Part shown: one piece after another, positions 38,891 to 48,584 of the stretch | Position numbering within the stretch: the first letter of the stretch is position 1 | How the letters are laid out: each line of letters opens with the position of its first letter | DNA from: Methylophilaceae bacterium | GTDB lineage: Bacteria > Pseudomonadota > Gammaproteobacteria > Burkholderiales > Methylophilaceae | Direction of reading: 5' to 3' | Assembly: GCA_028823485.1 (NCBI GenBank) | Contig: JAPKBG010000004.1 | Coordinates: forward strand, 1 to 64,000 | DNA length: 64,000 nt | Translations under genes and position numbers: made by a program | The notes under the pieces: model-generated | Database searches by the model: none | What the model saw: only the letters and a program-made list of their open reading frames with translations | Told to the model about the DNA's origin: nothing

Positions 38891-40657
38891 CTACTCAATA
38901 AAATTTAGCTTACTATAACCGAGTAAAGTACCTGTCGCATAGGCGGTATCCACTAATGCAACTTGGTAATCTCCGATGGCTTTAATCTCTTTAATTTGCG
39001 CCTCACCTAGTCTGGTCAGTGTTTCCAATACCTCGGTCATTGTTCTAAGCCCCTCATTAAATTGTTTTAACTCCGCCTCGTAATTAATGCCAGCAATTAA
39101 CACCTGCTGTCTTGCCGCTAAAATACGTTGCCAGTTTTGTTCTACTTGATCTACCGCATCATATATCTCTCTTTTAACGGTTAATGTTTGTAATGTTTTT
39201 GTGGTGAGTCGTTGGCCTCGTTGTTGTACTGCACGTGCCAATTTTGCTTTGTTCGCCTCATTGCTGATAGGTAATTCAAACTTAAAACCAACAGACCAGT
39301 CGTTAAAGTCACCATCTAATACATGTTGATAGCTATCGCCTAAATTATTAAATGTATTGGATAAAGTGCCATATTGATAATCGATACTGAATAAAGGTAA
39401 AGTTTGATTTTCTAAATAATCAATCTTAGTAAGATCGGCAGCCAGTTTCAATTCTTGCGTTAATAATTCTATACGGCCTTCTTGTGCATCTTTTAATAGC
39501 TTTTGTCGATTAATATCGTACTTTACTAAATTAGGTGGTGTGCTTGGTAGATAAATAGCATCCAAAGAAGTGACATCTGCAATGTCGTTCATCAAGAACT
39601 GCAATTGACGATTAGCCAGTTTTAAACTGGTTTCTGCAACGATTAGAGCTTCTAATCGATCCGCAACGCCTATCTCAGAACGACTAATTTCTACACGTGC
39701 TGTTAAGCCCTCGGCGACTCTTATTTTAACCATTTGTAAATTTTGCTGTGCATATTCATACTGCTGTCTTCTGACATCTAATTGGCCCCATCTTTCGTAT
39801 AGTTTCCAGTACGCTTTATCAACCATCGCGATAATGCGAATAATTTGCAAACGGGTATTTAGGGTAGCCGCTTGTTGCTCATAACCAGCAATACGAATGC
39901 TGGCTTCAGTAACGTCTCGACCTGCATTTCTTAGCAGTGGCTGACTAATTGAAAATCGCAATGCACTTTGATACTGCTTGCTATCAAATTGACCACCGCG
40001 ACGAGAAGTTTTTTTATTCATTAGCGGCGTACTTAGCGTAACCGTGCCGCCCGTTCGTAAAGGCACCTTAATGCCAGTTTCTACATCAAAGCCTTTACTC
40101 TGTTGCGCTAATTGATCCAGCTTTACTGTTTGTTTATCTAAGGTTGGATTTGTGGACTTAAAGCCAACATAGTCACTAGACAGTTTTGGTGGGTCACTTT
40201 CTCTGTATTGAGCGTACACATAAAAAATCTGATCAAATTTTGCTTCTTCTATTTTTAACTCACTCGAAGCAATATCAGGATTAACTTTCACAACTTGAAT
40301 ATTTAAATTATTTTTTAAGGCCTTTACTCTTAAATCAGTCAGCGTGAATTGATATGCTTTATCACCGCTTTCTAAATCTAAAAGGTTTGAATCTTCAGGG
40401 TGGTCATAAGGTTGTAAGGCCTTTTTAATATCAATATTCAAGGTTGGGTTAGCTTGATGTTTGAGCGCTTTGTTTTCATCAATAGCTTGCTTAAGTGTTT
40501 TAGCAGGCTTGTCTGAGTATTGCTCTAATTGCAATGACTCATCTCGTTTTAAAAGATTGTCAAACACCAATGTTTCATCTGCGATAGATGGCATTGTTCC
40601 GATGCTGAATAGACACAACAGTACCTGAAAACTAAGTTGTTTTCTTGATGAGCGCAT
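38891..40657 (-). CDS. TolC family outer membrane efflux/secretion protein
   Basis: 588 aa; ..LDVRRQQYEYAQQNLQMVKIRVAEGLTARVEISRSEIGVADRLEALIVAETSLKLANRQLQFL; C-term FNEGLRTMTEVLETLTRLGEAQIKEIKAIGDYQVALVDTAYATGTLLGY. Confidence 0.9.
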   Translation of the reverse strand: MRSSRKQLSFQVLLCLFSIGTMPSIADETLVFDNLLKRDESLQLEQYSDKPAKTLKQAIDENKALKHQANPTLNIDIKKALQPYDHPEDSNLLDLESGDKAYQFTLTDLRVKALKNNLNIQVVKVNPDIASSELKIEEAKFDQIFYVYAQYRESDPPKLSSDYVGFKSTNPTLDKQTVKLDQLAQQSKGFDVETGIKVPLRTGGTVTLSTPLMNKKTSRRGGQFDSKQYQSALRFSISQPLLRNAGRDVTEASIRIAGYEQQAATLNTRLQIIRIIAMVDKAYWKLYERWGQLDVRRQQYEYAQQNLQMVKIRVAEGLTARVEISRSEIGVADRLEALIVAETSLKLANRQLQFLMNDIADVTSLDAIYLPSTPPNLVKYDINRQKLLKDAQEGRIELLTQELKLAADLTKIDYLENQTLPLFSIDYQYGTLSNTFNNLGDSYQHVLDGDFNDWSVGFKFELPISNEANKAKLARAVQQRGQRLTTKTLQTLTVKREIYDAVDQVEQNWQRILAARQQVLIAGINYEAELKQFNEGLRTMTEVLETLTRLGEAQIKEIKAIGDYQVALVDTAYATGTLLGYSKLNFIE

Positions 40658-41970
40658 TATTGACTAGCTTTAAATTTTTGCATGCTGCTTGGGGGTTGTT
40701 GCGGTAACCGAGCCGGAAAGCCATTGACTTGGCGCCACAACTCATAACCAATCGAGACTTTTTGTAAAAGTATCCAAGCACGAGCACTCACACCTTGTCG
40801 CAAGAGTCTAGATGATGGCCAGTCTCTACTGTCTGTTGCTGGGATGACCATCACTCTAAAACTTCCGGATCCATTATCAGTAGGGTCAACAAAGGCAACT
40901 TTACCTCTAAATGTACCGACACTTGCTTGCGGCCATCCAGACACTTGAATCGCTGGCCATCCTTCAAACTCCAATCTTGCTTCACTATCCTTAAGCAGTA
41001 GTGGTGCATCTCGCCCATCAACCCATAACTCTACAGCGCGTGAAACAGTATCAGGGACAATGATGAGCATCTGTTCACCTTGAGAAATCACCTGTGATTG
41101 TGAGTTAATTGGCAGTCGGTGAATCACACCATCTCTAGGCGCAACCACCCTCTGCATGTTTTGGCGTGAGAGGTTGATTTCAGAGCTAGTTAAACTATTT
41201 TCACTATCCGCAAGCTCACCTTTTATTTTACTAATCAATGCTTTACTAGAATCAAGTGAGGCTTGTGTTTCAGCTTTTATTTGTAAAATTTCAGCAGAAG
41301 CTGTTTTTGCCACTGCTTTTGCAGCGTTAAGATTAGCTTGAGCACTATTTAAGCTACGTTTAGCAAGAATAAAATCACGTTCAGCCACTTCAACATCGCG
41401 TTTAGAAACCAAGCCGTCTGTGAATAAGCGTTGTAGGCGATTGGCTTGAAACTCAGCCGTATCTAAAGTAGCTTGCGTTGCACTATAGGATTCTAACGAG
41501 GATAATATCGTTTGTTTAGCCACATCTAATTTGAATTGTGCAGCTGCTATTTTTGCATCTCTAGATGAAGTCAAATTTTCTTGTTGAATTTGATAGGCTT
41601 TTAACTCATCATTTTTTGCACCCAGTTTGGTTTGTTGGTTATTGCGTTGTGACGTTAATCGATCTATAAAAAGTGGATCAATATCACTAATTTCAAGCAA
41701 CACATCTCCTTTTTTAACCATTGAGCCTTCCTGTACATACCATTTGCTAATCACACCACTGACAGGCGCATCAATACTTTGGATGCGCTCAGAGGCGGAA
41801 AATGCGGTGACTTGACCGCTAGCAATAACATTTTGCCGCCATGGCAGAAACATCGCAAAAATGGGTAGTACAAAAAATACAATCACTAAAAACTGGGCAT
41901 AACGGCGAACGAACGCTGGCGTTTGCGCTACTGTTAAAGCTTGTCGATCCATACGCTTAGCTTCGTTCAT
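40657..41970 (-). CDS. HlyD/AcrA-type periplasmic adaptor (membrane fusion protein)
   Basis: TM near N-term; IDAPVSGVISKWYVQEGSMVKKGDVLLEISDIDP lipoyl-like; long coiled coil; VVAPRDGVIHRLPI. Confidence 0.92.
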   Translation of the reverse strand: MNEAKRMDRQALTVAQTPAFVRRYAQFLVIVFFVLPIFAMFLPWRQNVIASGQVTAFSASERIQSIDAPVSGVISKWYVQEGSMVKKGDVLLEISDIDPLFIDRLTSQRNNQQTKLGAKNDELKAYQIQQENLTSSRDAKIAAAQFKLDVAKQTILSSLESYSATQATLDTAEFQANRLQRLFTDGLVSKRDVEVAERDFILAKRSLNSAQANLNAAKAVAKTASAEILQIKAETQASLDSSKALISKIKGELADSENSLTSSEINLSRQNMQRVVAPRDGVIHRLPINSQSQVISQGEQMLIIVPDTVSRAVELWVDGRDAPLLLKDSEARLEFEGWPAIQVSGWPQASVGTFRGKVAFVDPTDNGSGSFRVMVIPATDSRDWPSSRLLRQGVSARAWILLQKVSIGYELWRQVNGFPARLPQQPPSSMQKFKASQ

Positions 41971-43628
41971 TTGTTGGCCTGTTCCATTAAGTCCACCAGT
42001 TTCAATTGATGATCAAATTGTTTAGCAATGTGGTCGGATCGTGTTGTCATTAGTAGCATCCAATCTTGTTTTCGTTCAATTAAATAATGAATCACAATCT
42101 CAATTTGTTGTGGATTTAAATTATCAATGATGCCGTCAATGATGAGTAAATCTGGCTTTGTGACTATTGCCCTGACTACCATTAGCCGTTGTAATTGCGT
42201 CGTTGATAACGGCGCACCAAAACTAGTTAGCTGAGTATTAAGACCATGTTCTAATTTAGAGAAATCATCGATTAATCCTAACGCCCCTAACACTGCATTG
42301 ATTTCATGCATAGATATGTTTGTGTTGTCGAGTAGTATATTCTCTAAAATAGTGCCTTCAAAGATTTCTACTTTAGTAGCAATCCCAATACAATTTCTCA
42401 ATGCCAAGCGATTGATTTGACGTAAGTCAACATTGTTATATTCGATTTGACCTTTATCAGGGGTTCTTAGGCCAGTCACTAAATCAATAATTGTTGACTT
42501 TCCAGTGCCGGAGATCCCCATAATGGCAAGGCTGCTGCCTTTGGATAGGGTGAAGTTAATATCTTTAATTGGATGTATACGATGAGAGTAGGCAAAGTTT
42601 AAAGCGGTTACGGATAGTGTACTCAATGCATCAAACGATGTTTGGTTATCTTTGATTTCTTCTTGAGGCAAATCATCTAAAACCCCAAGTTTATCGATCG
42701 CCGCTAAAATATCGTAATAGTCGCCGAACTTACTGACTAGTCGTACAAGAGCAGCTAGCACACTAAAAAATATTAATTCAGATGCAACAAACTGACCTAA
42801 GTTCATTTGACCATTAACGACTAAGATGCCACCAATGACCAGCATTGCGGTGCCAATAAAGGCATAAAACATGACCGCGCCAAAGGTTTGCCAAAGCAAA
42901 CAAGAGAAGTGGGAAGCTCGCTTGTTTAAGTACTTATCCGCTAGCTTGTTGGTGAATACTGTCGCACGGTATAAACCGTTGTAGAACTTGAATAGATAAA
43001 AGTTACCCGCTATCGTTTCTAGCCATGCAGCCATGGCATATTTTGCTTTTGACTCTTCAATCGCAGTTTGTGTCGCATTTTTGCCTAATACGCTGAGCGT
43101 AAACCAAAAGAATAGAAAGATTAGTGCAACGACAAGGGCAAAGTAAATACTATAAAAAATTAAAATGATGCTACCGATAACGACTTGAATAATCGCAATT
43201 AAACCAACAGTTAATAGTGTGGCGGCTGACTTTTGTATCGTGGCAATGTCAAAAAAACGATTTACTAATTCAACAGGGTTTGTTTTGTCGTAAATGTTAA
43301 TCATTGCACCTTGGACCTTATTGGTTACTTGCATAGCAGTTTCAACAAATAATCGGCGTTGAATATACTCAACGACATAAGCTTCTAATACATATAAAAA
43401 GCCAGATAATACCAATAATGCAAACAAGATAATTGAAATGACGACGAGTGGCTCGATGACACCACCCATGGTGACATTGTTGACGAGCGCTTGGACGGCA
43501 ACAGGCGTTGCAATGCTGAGAAGGCCGTAACCTAATGTTAAATACAATAATAAAAGAATATCATCACGCTCACTATGGATTAGCTTAGTGAGTCTTACTA
43601 ATGGAGAGGAATTTTTATCATTTTTCAT
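41967..43628 (-). CDS. ABC transporter permease/ATPase with degenerate nucleotide-binding domain
   Basis: ABC exporter-type TMD then GISGTGKSTI (Walker A), LSTTQLQ (signature), LLIIDGII (Walker B without Glu), LMTTRSD (H-loop without His). Start set at MKNDKNSS because the upstream part of the 43721 ORF overlaps the amtB terminator. Confidence 0.9.
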   Translation of the reverse strand: MKNDKNSSPLVRLTKLIHSERDDILLLLYLTLGYGLLSIATPVAVQALVNNVTMGGVIEPLVVISIILFALLVLSGFLYVLEAYVVEYIQRRLFVETAMQVTNKVQGAMINIYDKTNPVELVNRFFDIATIQKSAATLLTVGLIAIIQVVIGSIILIFYSIYFALVVALIFLFFWFTLSVLGKNATQTAIEESKAKYAMAAWLETIAGNFYLFKFYNGLYRATVFTNKLADKYLNKRASHFSCLLWQTFGAVMFYAFIGTAMLVIGGILVVNGQMNLGQFVASELIFFSVLAALVRLVSKFGDYYDILAAIDKLGVLDDLPQEEIKDNQTSFDALSTLSVTALNFAYSHRIHPIKDINFTLSKGSSLAIMGISGTGKSTIIDLVTGLRTPDKGQIEYNNVDLRQINRLALRNCIGIATKVEIFEGTILENILLDNTNISMHEINAVLGALGLIDDFSKLEHGLNTQLTSFGAPLSTTQLQRLMVVRAIVTKPDLLIIDGIIDNLNPQQIEIVIHYLIERKQDWMLLMTTRSDHIAKQFDHQLKLVDLMEQANK

Positions 43629-43707
43629 AATTTGACATTCTACTAACTTTTGAACTATTTGGCGGTATATATCTGATTTAATTAAACATTTATTAGGGGT
43701 AGATATA

Positions 43708-43735
43708 AAGACGGCCCGCAAAGCGAGCCGTTTTA
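43708..43735 (-). terminator. Hairpin downstream of amtB
   Basis: aaaACGGCtCGCtttGCGgGCCGTcttt (minus strand). Confidence 0.65.
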
Positions 43736-43760
43736 AATGAAGTGTTACTTAACTAACGCA

Positions 43761-45218
43761 TTAGTTAACGTATGCACGTTCACCGTGGTAAGCCGTATCA
43801 AGACCTTCACGCTCTTCATCTTCTGAAACGCGTAGACCGATCATGATATCAACCAGTTTGTATGCGATGAATGCAACCACACCAGACCATACAATGGTGA
43901 TTAATATACCTTCACCTTGAATCATGACTTGTTCAGCGATACTAGTGTCCATGCCGATGCCGCCTAAGCTAGCATCAGTAAACACACCTGTTAGTAAAGC
44001 ACCAACAATACCGCCAACACCGTGAACACCAAATACGTCTAGTGAGTCATCAGCACCAAGCATTTTCTTAAGGCCAGTAACACCCCATAAGCATAATGCA
44101 CCACCAGCTAAACCGATGATGATAGCGCCCATAGGACCAACTGAACCACAGGCAGGTGTAATGGCAACTAAACCAGCAACCGCACCAGATGCAGCACCAA
44201 GCATAGATGCCTTACCACGAGTGAGTGCTTCAACTGATGTCCATGCTAATACTGCAGCAGCAGTAGCTAATAGTGTGTTGATGAATGCTAAGCCAGCACC
44301 ACCAGTTGCTTCTAAGTTAGAACCAGCGTTGAAACCGAACCAGCCAACCCATAGTAATGACGCACCAACCATTGTCATTGTTAATGAGTGTGGTGTGAAT
44401 GCTTCTTTGCCGTAGCCGATACGTTTGCCAACCATGTAAGCACCAACTAAACCTGCAACAGCAGCGTTGATATGCACAACAGTACCACCGGCAAAGTCTA
44501 ATGCACCAGCGTCTAATAGATAGCCACCTGTACCCCAAACCATATGCGCGATAGGGATGTAACTGAATGTGAACCAGATTAATGAGAACAACAACACAGC
44601 GCTGAATTTCATACGCTCTGCAAATGAACCCACAATCAGTGCACAAGTAATACCAGCAAATGTACATTGGAAAGCGATGAAAATCATTTCTGGAATCATC
44701 ACGCCATCAGTAAATGTTGCTGCTAACGAATCCATTGTTACGCCTGATAAGAACAACTTACCAAGGTCACCAACGATTAAGCCTTCACCACTACCGAATG
44801 CCAAGCTATAGCCATAAACTGCCCAAGCCACTGAAATCAGTGAGAAGACAACCAATACTTGCATCAAGATAGAAAGCATATTTTTACTGCGCACTAGGCC
44901 GCCGTAGAACAATGCTAAGCCAGGTACTGTCATCAAAATAACCAGTAGCGTAGCTACCATCATCCAAGCAGTATCGCCTTTGTCTACTGTTGGTGCAGCA
45001 GCTTCTTCTGTAACCGCTTCAACTGGAGCGGCTTCTTCAATAGCAGCTACTTCGATGACTTCAGCTGGCGCTTCGATCGCTGCATCAACTGTTTCTACTA
45101 CTTCTGTCATTACATCAGCAGCTTCAGCGACACCTTCTTCAGCATAGCTAATACTGCTTGTTAATGCACCTGTACCCATTAAGGCAACAAGTGATAATAT
45201 TGATAATAATTTTTTCAT
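43761..45218 (-). CDS. amtB: Ammonium transporter AmtB
   Basis: DTAWMMVATLLVILMTVPGLALFYGGLVRSKNMLSILMQ; GSFAERMKFSAVLLFSLIW; GLAGGALCLWGVTGLKKMLGADDSLDVFGVHGVGGIVGALLTG. Confidence 0.97.
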   Translation of the reverse strand: MKKLLSILSLVALMGTGALTSSISYAEEGVAEAADVMTEVVETVDAAIEAPAEVIEVAAIEEAAPVEAVTEEAAAPTVDKGDTAWMMVATLLVILMTVPGLALFYGGLVRSKNMLSILMQVLVVFSLISVAWAVYGYSLAFGSGEGLIVGDLGKLFLSGVTMDSLAATFTDGVMIPEMIFIAFQCTFAGITCALIVGSFAERMKFSAVLLFSLIWFTFSYIPIAHMVWGTGGYLLDAGALDFAGGTVVHINAAVAGLVGAYMVGKRIGYGKEAFTPHSLTMTMVGASLLWVGWFGFNAGSNLEATGGAGLAFINTLLATAAAVLAWTSVEALTRGKASMLGAASGAVAGLVAITPACGSVGPMGAIIIGLAGGALCLWGVTGLKKMLGADDSLDVFGVHGVGGIVGALLTGVFTDASLGGIGMDTSIAEQVMIQGEGILITIVWSGVVAFIAYKLVDIMIGLRVSEDEEREGLDTAYHGERAYVN

Positions 45219-45229
45219 TTGATTACCCC

Positions 45230-45626
<397 letters not shown>

Positions 45627-45649
45627 TTGGATTGCACTTAAATGATTAT

Positions 45650-46537
45650 TTAGAATGAACGGCTGACTGAAACTGTTACACGGTCATCAGATAAATCTGC
45701 TGTTTGACTTCTACCGTTAAAGCTAGAACCGCCCCAGCCTTTATCAGACCAGTAACCGGTATCGTTTGCACCAACATAAGCCACTTCAGCAGCCCAACCT
45801 TCAGAGCCAGCTAGTGAAAAAGATTTAGCGACAGCAATTTTGTAATCAGTGTAGTCAGGGCTTTTTTCGCCATCGTAAGCCAAGTAACCAGCATTAGTAG
45901 CCGCGATATCAGCAGTCACGTTTAAGTGACCAACGTGGCCAATTAGGCTCCAACCATCACCAAATGGATATTCAGCATTTAATTCAACGTAAGTTGTGAA
46001 TTTAGAATCATCGTCATAGCCAGTACCTTTATCAAGACCGAACCAGTTACCTAATGTTGTTGAAACTTGTGCGCTGAAATAGCTATATGAAAGACCGAAG
46101 TTAGCTTCATAGGTATTCCAAGATTTGTCTGAAGCTGGTGTTACGCCATCCGCTTTAGTACAGCCGATACAATCACCCCAGCTACCGCCTGGATATGTAT
46201 AGCCAATAACACCAACAGAGTAGCCAACACCTGAATCACCAAACTGACCACCGTAACCAGCATAGATATCTAGCTCTAATGAAGCATCTGGGAAAGTATT
46301 TGGTGAAACGTTTGAAGCCCAAACACCAGCAGAAAAACCGCTACTATGTTCTACATCAAAACCACCCTGTAAAGCTGGTTTGTGGAAGTTTTGTGAAAGA
46401 CCACGTACATAGTAGTCAGATGTGTAAGCGACATTTGAGCTAAATGCCCAATCAGAAGCTGCTTCTTCTGCAGCAAAAGCCGCAGCAGGTAAAGTAAGTG
46501 CGCCGAAAACGACAGCAGATAATAGTGATTTACGCAT
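45650..46537 (-). CDS. TorF family putative porin
   Basis: Signal peptide MRKSLLSAVVFGALTLPAAAFAAEE; NVAYTSDYYVRGLSQNFHKPALQGGFDVEHSSGFSAGVWASNVS. Start set at the second Met (SD aaaggaattaca). Confidence 0.88.
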   Translation of the reverse strand: MRKSLLSAVVFGALTLPAAAFAAEEAASDWAFSSNVAYTSDYYVRGLSQNFHKPALQGGFDVEHSSGFSAGVWASNVSPNTFPDASLELDIYAGYGGQFGDSGVGYSVGVIGYTYPGGSWGDCIGCTKADGVTPASDKSWNTYEANFGLSYSYFSAQVSTTLGNWFGLDKGTGYDDDSKFTTYVELNAEYPFGDGWSLIGHVGHLNVTADIAATNAGYLAYDGEKSPDYTDYKIAVAKSFSLAGSEGWAAEVAYVGANDTGYWSDKGWGGSSFNGRSQTADLSDDRVTVSVSRSF

Positions 46538-46601
46538 TGTAATTCCTTTGTTTAGATATGAAATTGTTTTCAATTATGTTTAAAAACACACTAAACTTGT
46601 A

Positions 46602-46617
46602 AGCAATTGCCATGCCA
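46602..46617 (-). promoter_or_regulatory. Sigma-54 (-24/-12) promoter for the TorF-glnK-amtB unit
   Basis: Minus strand TGGCATGGCAATTGCT vs consensus TGGCACg-N4-TTGCw; GG and GC dinucleotides spaced by 10 bp. Confidence 0.82.
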
Positions 46618-46699
46618 CAAAAAAAACATTTTAAAAACAATGTGATAGGATTTTTTTAGAAATACACTGTTATGATTGATCAGCTGAAATACTGGTAAA

Positions 46700-46966
46700 A
46701 TGAGGATAAATAAAAGGAGAAATACTATGCTAAATTCACAGGTATTAAATGATTTATCTATAAAAATCAAGAGTATGGCTGCATCATCCCCGTTGGGCGA
46801 TGCAGAAAAAAACATTTACGCACTACTTCAGGGCGCATTCACCAAGATGGAGCTTGTTTCGCGTGAAGAGTTTGATGTGCAATCAGAAGTGCTGCGGAAT
46901 ACCCGTGAGCAGTTAACACTGTGTGAAGAAAGGTTGGCTGAGTTAGAGTTAGTATTAAAAAAGTAA
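46700..46966 (+). CDS. ubiK: Accessory factor UbiK family protein (BMFP)
   Basis: LNDLSIKIKSMAASSPLGDAEKNIYALLQGAFTKMELVSREEFDVQSEVLRNTREQLTLCEERLAELE. Confidence 0.9.
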   Translation: MRINKRRNTMLNSQVLNDLSIKIKSMAASSPLGDAEKNIYALLQGAFTKMELVSREEFDVQSEVLRNTREQLTLCEERLAELELVLKK

Positions 46967-47043
46967 GTAGTATTAACTACAGTAGTTAAATAAGTTAGCG
47001 TAACTGGCTTAATAAAAAATAATAATTAAGAAGAAGAATAATA

Positions 47044-48532
47044 ATAAATCTAGCTGTTTTATATAGCCGTGCCTTAAGTGGTATGGACGCACCTGAGGTC
47101 GTTGTCGAGGTGCATTTAGCCAATGGGCTGCCCTCTTTTACTATTGTTGGCTTACCTGAAGCCGAGGTCAAAGAAAGCAAAGACCGTGTCCGTGCCGCTA
47201 TTTAAACTTCCCTGTTTGATTTTCCTGCCAGACAGATTACCGTTAATTTAGCCCCTGCTGATTTACCCAAAGAAAGCGGCCGTTACGATTTGCCAATTGC
47301 GTTAGGTATTTTGGCGGCTAGCGGGCAAATTTCAACAGAAGCGTTGGCGAAGTATGAGATTGCTGGTTAACTTGCTCTGACAGGTGAGTTGCGGCCGGTA
47401 CGCGGCACTTTAGCGATGACCTATCATATGACAACAGCCACGCCCTTTATATTACCCCAACAAAGTGCAGAAGAGGCCGGCTTGGTTAACGATGCGATTG
47501 TTTATCCAGCTAAAAGCTTATTAGTTGTTTGTGCGCATTCGAACGGCCATACACTATTAACACCTTTTCAAAGTAATGCCACACCACAACCAATCGCGTA
47601 TCCAGACTTCAACGAAGTAAAAGGGCAAAGCCAAGCCAAGAGAGCATTAGAAATTGCGGCAGCAGGTGTACACAGTATCCTGATCAGCAGGCCGCCTGGT
47701 AGAGGAAAAAGCATGCTGGCTTCACGGGTTGTTGGCATCTTGCCTGCCATGGCTGAGACCAAAGCATTGGAAAGTGCAGCGATATAATCATTGAATGGTA
47801 GCTATAAACTAAGTGATTGGAAGCGTAGAAATTTCCGGAGCCCACACAACGCTGCATCAGGTGTGGCTTTGGTCGGTGGAGGCAGTGTGCCACGTCCCGG
47901 TGAAATCTCACTTGCGCATCATGGTGTTTTATTTCTGGATGAGTTGCCAGAATTTGATCGCAAAGTATTAGAGGTGTTACGAGAGCCATTAGAAAGTGGG
48001 CATATAACGATTTCTCGCGCGGCACGACAGGCTGACTTTCCTGCCAAGTTTCAATTAATTACTGGGATGAGCCCATGTCCCTGCGGCTATTTTGGACACT
48101 TTAATAATAAGTGTCGTTGCACGCCAGATCAAATTGCACGATATAAAGCCAAAATTTCTGGGCCGTTGTTAGACCGTATTGATATGCATATTCAGGTGCC
48201 TGCCTTAAAAGAGGATGAGTTGACGGCAGCAGCCGTTTCTGAAGATAGCGCAGCAATACGTAAACGTGTAGAGCAAGCAAGAGCTAGATAGCTTAAGCGT
48301 CAAAACAAAGCCAACTTTGCACTCGGAACTAGGGAGATTGAAATGGTTTGTCAGCCAGATGAAGCAGGGCTGGCATTATTAAAAACAGCGATTACACGCT
48401 TAAACTTATCAGCAAGAGCCTATCACCGTATTCTGAAGTTGGCACGTACGATTGCGGATGTGGGCGGGTGATGTGGATATTCAAGCTACCCATATTGCCG
48501 AAGCGGTTCAGTATCGGCGAGTAGACAGTTAA
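47044..48532 (+). pseudogene. comM: YifB/ComM-family Mg-chelatase-like AAA+ ATPase, interrupted by multiple in-frame stops
   Basis: [153 protein letters not shown]; stops at 47203, 47368, 47785, 48289 and a frameshift near 48461-48471. Confidence 0.95.
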
Positions 48533-48584
48533 GAGATAAGGCTTTGCATGATAAAATGACGGATTATTCAATTCAGCACTTGTT

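Noticed and set aside
44116-44415. Antisense ORFs overlapping amtB (44116..44415 +, 44317..44667 -, 44569..44811 +)
   Set aside because: Shadow ORFs of a strongly coding gene with no independent family motifs; same logic applied to other ORFs overlapping pnp, metH, infB, folD and mpl.
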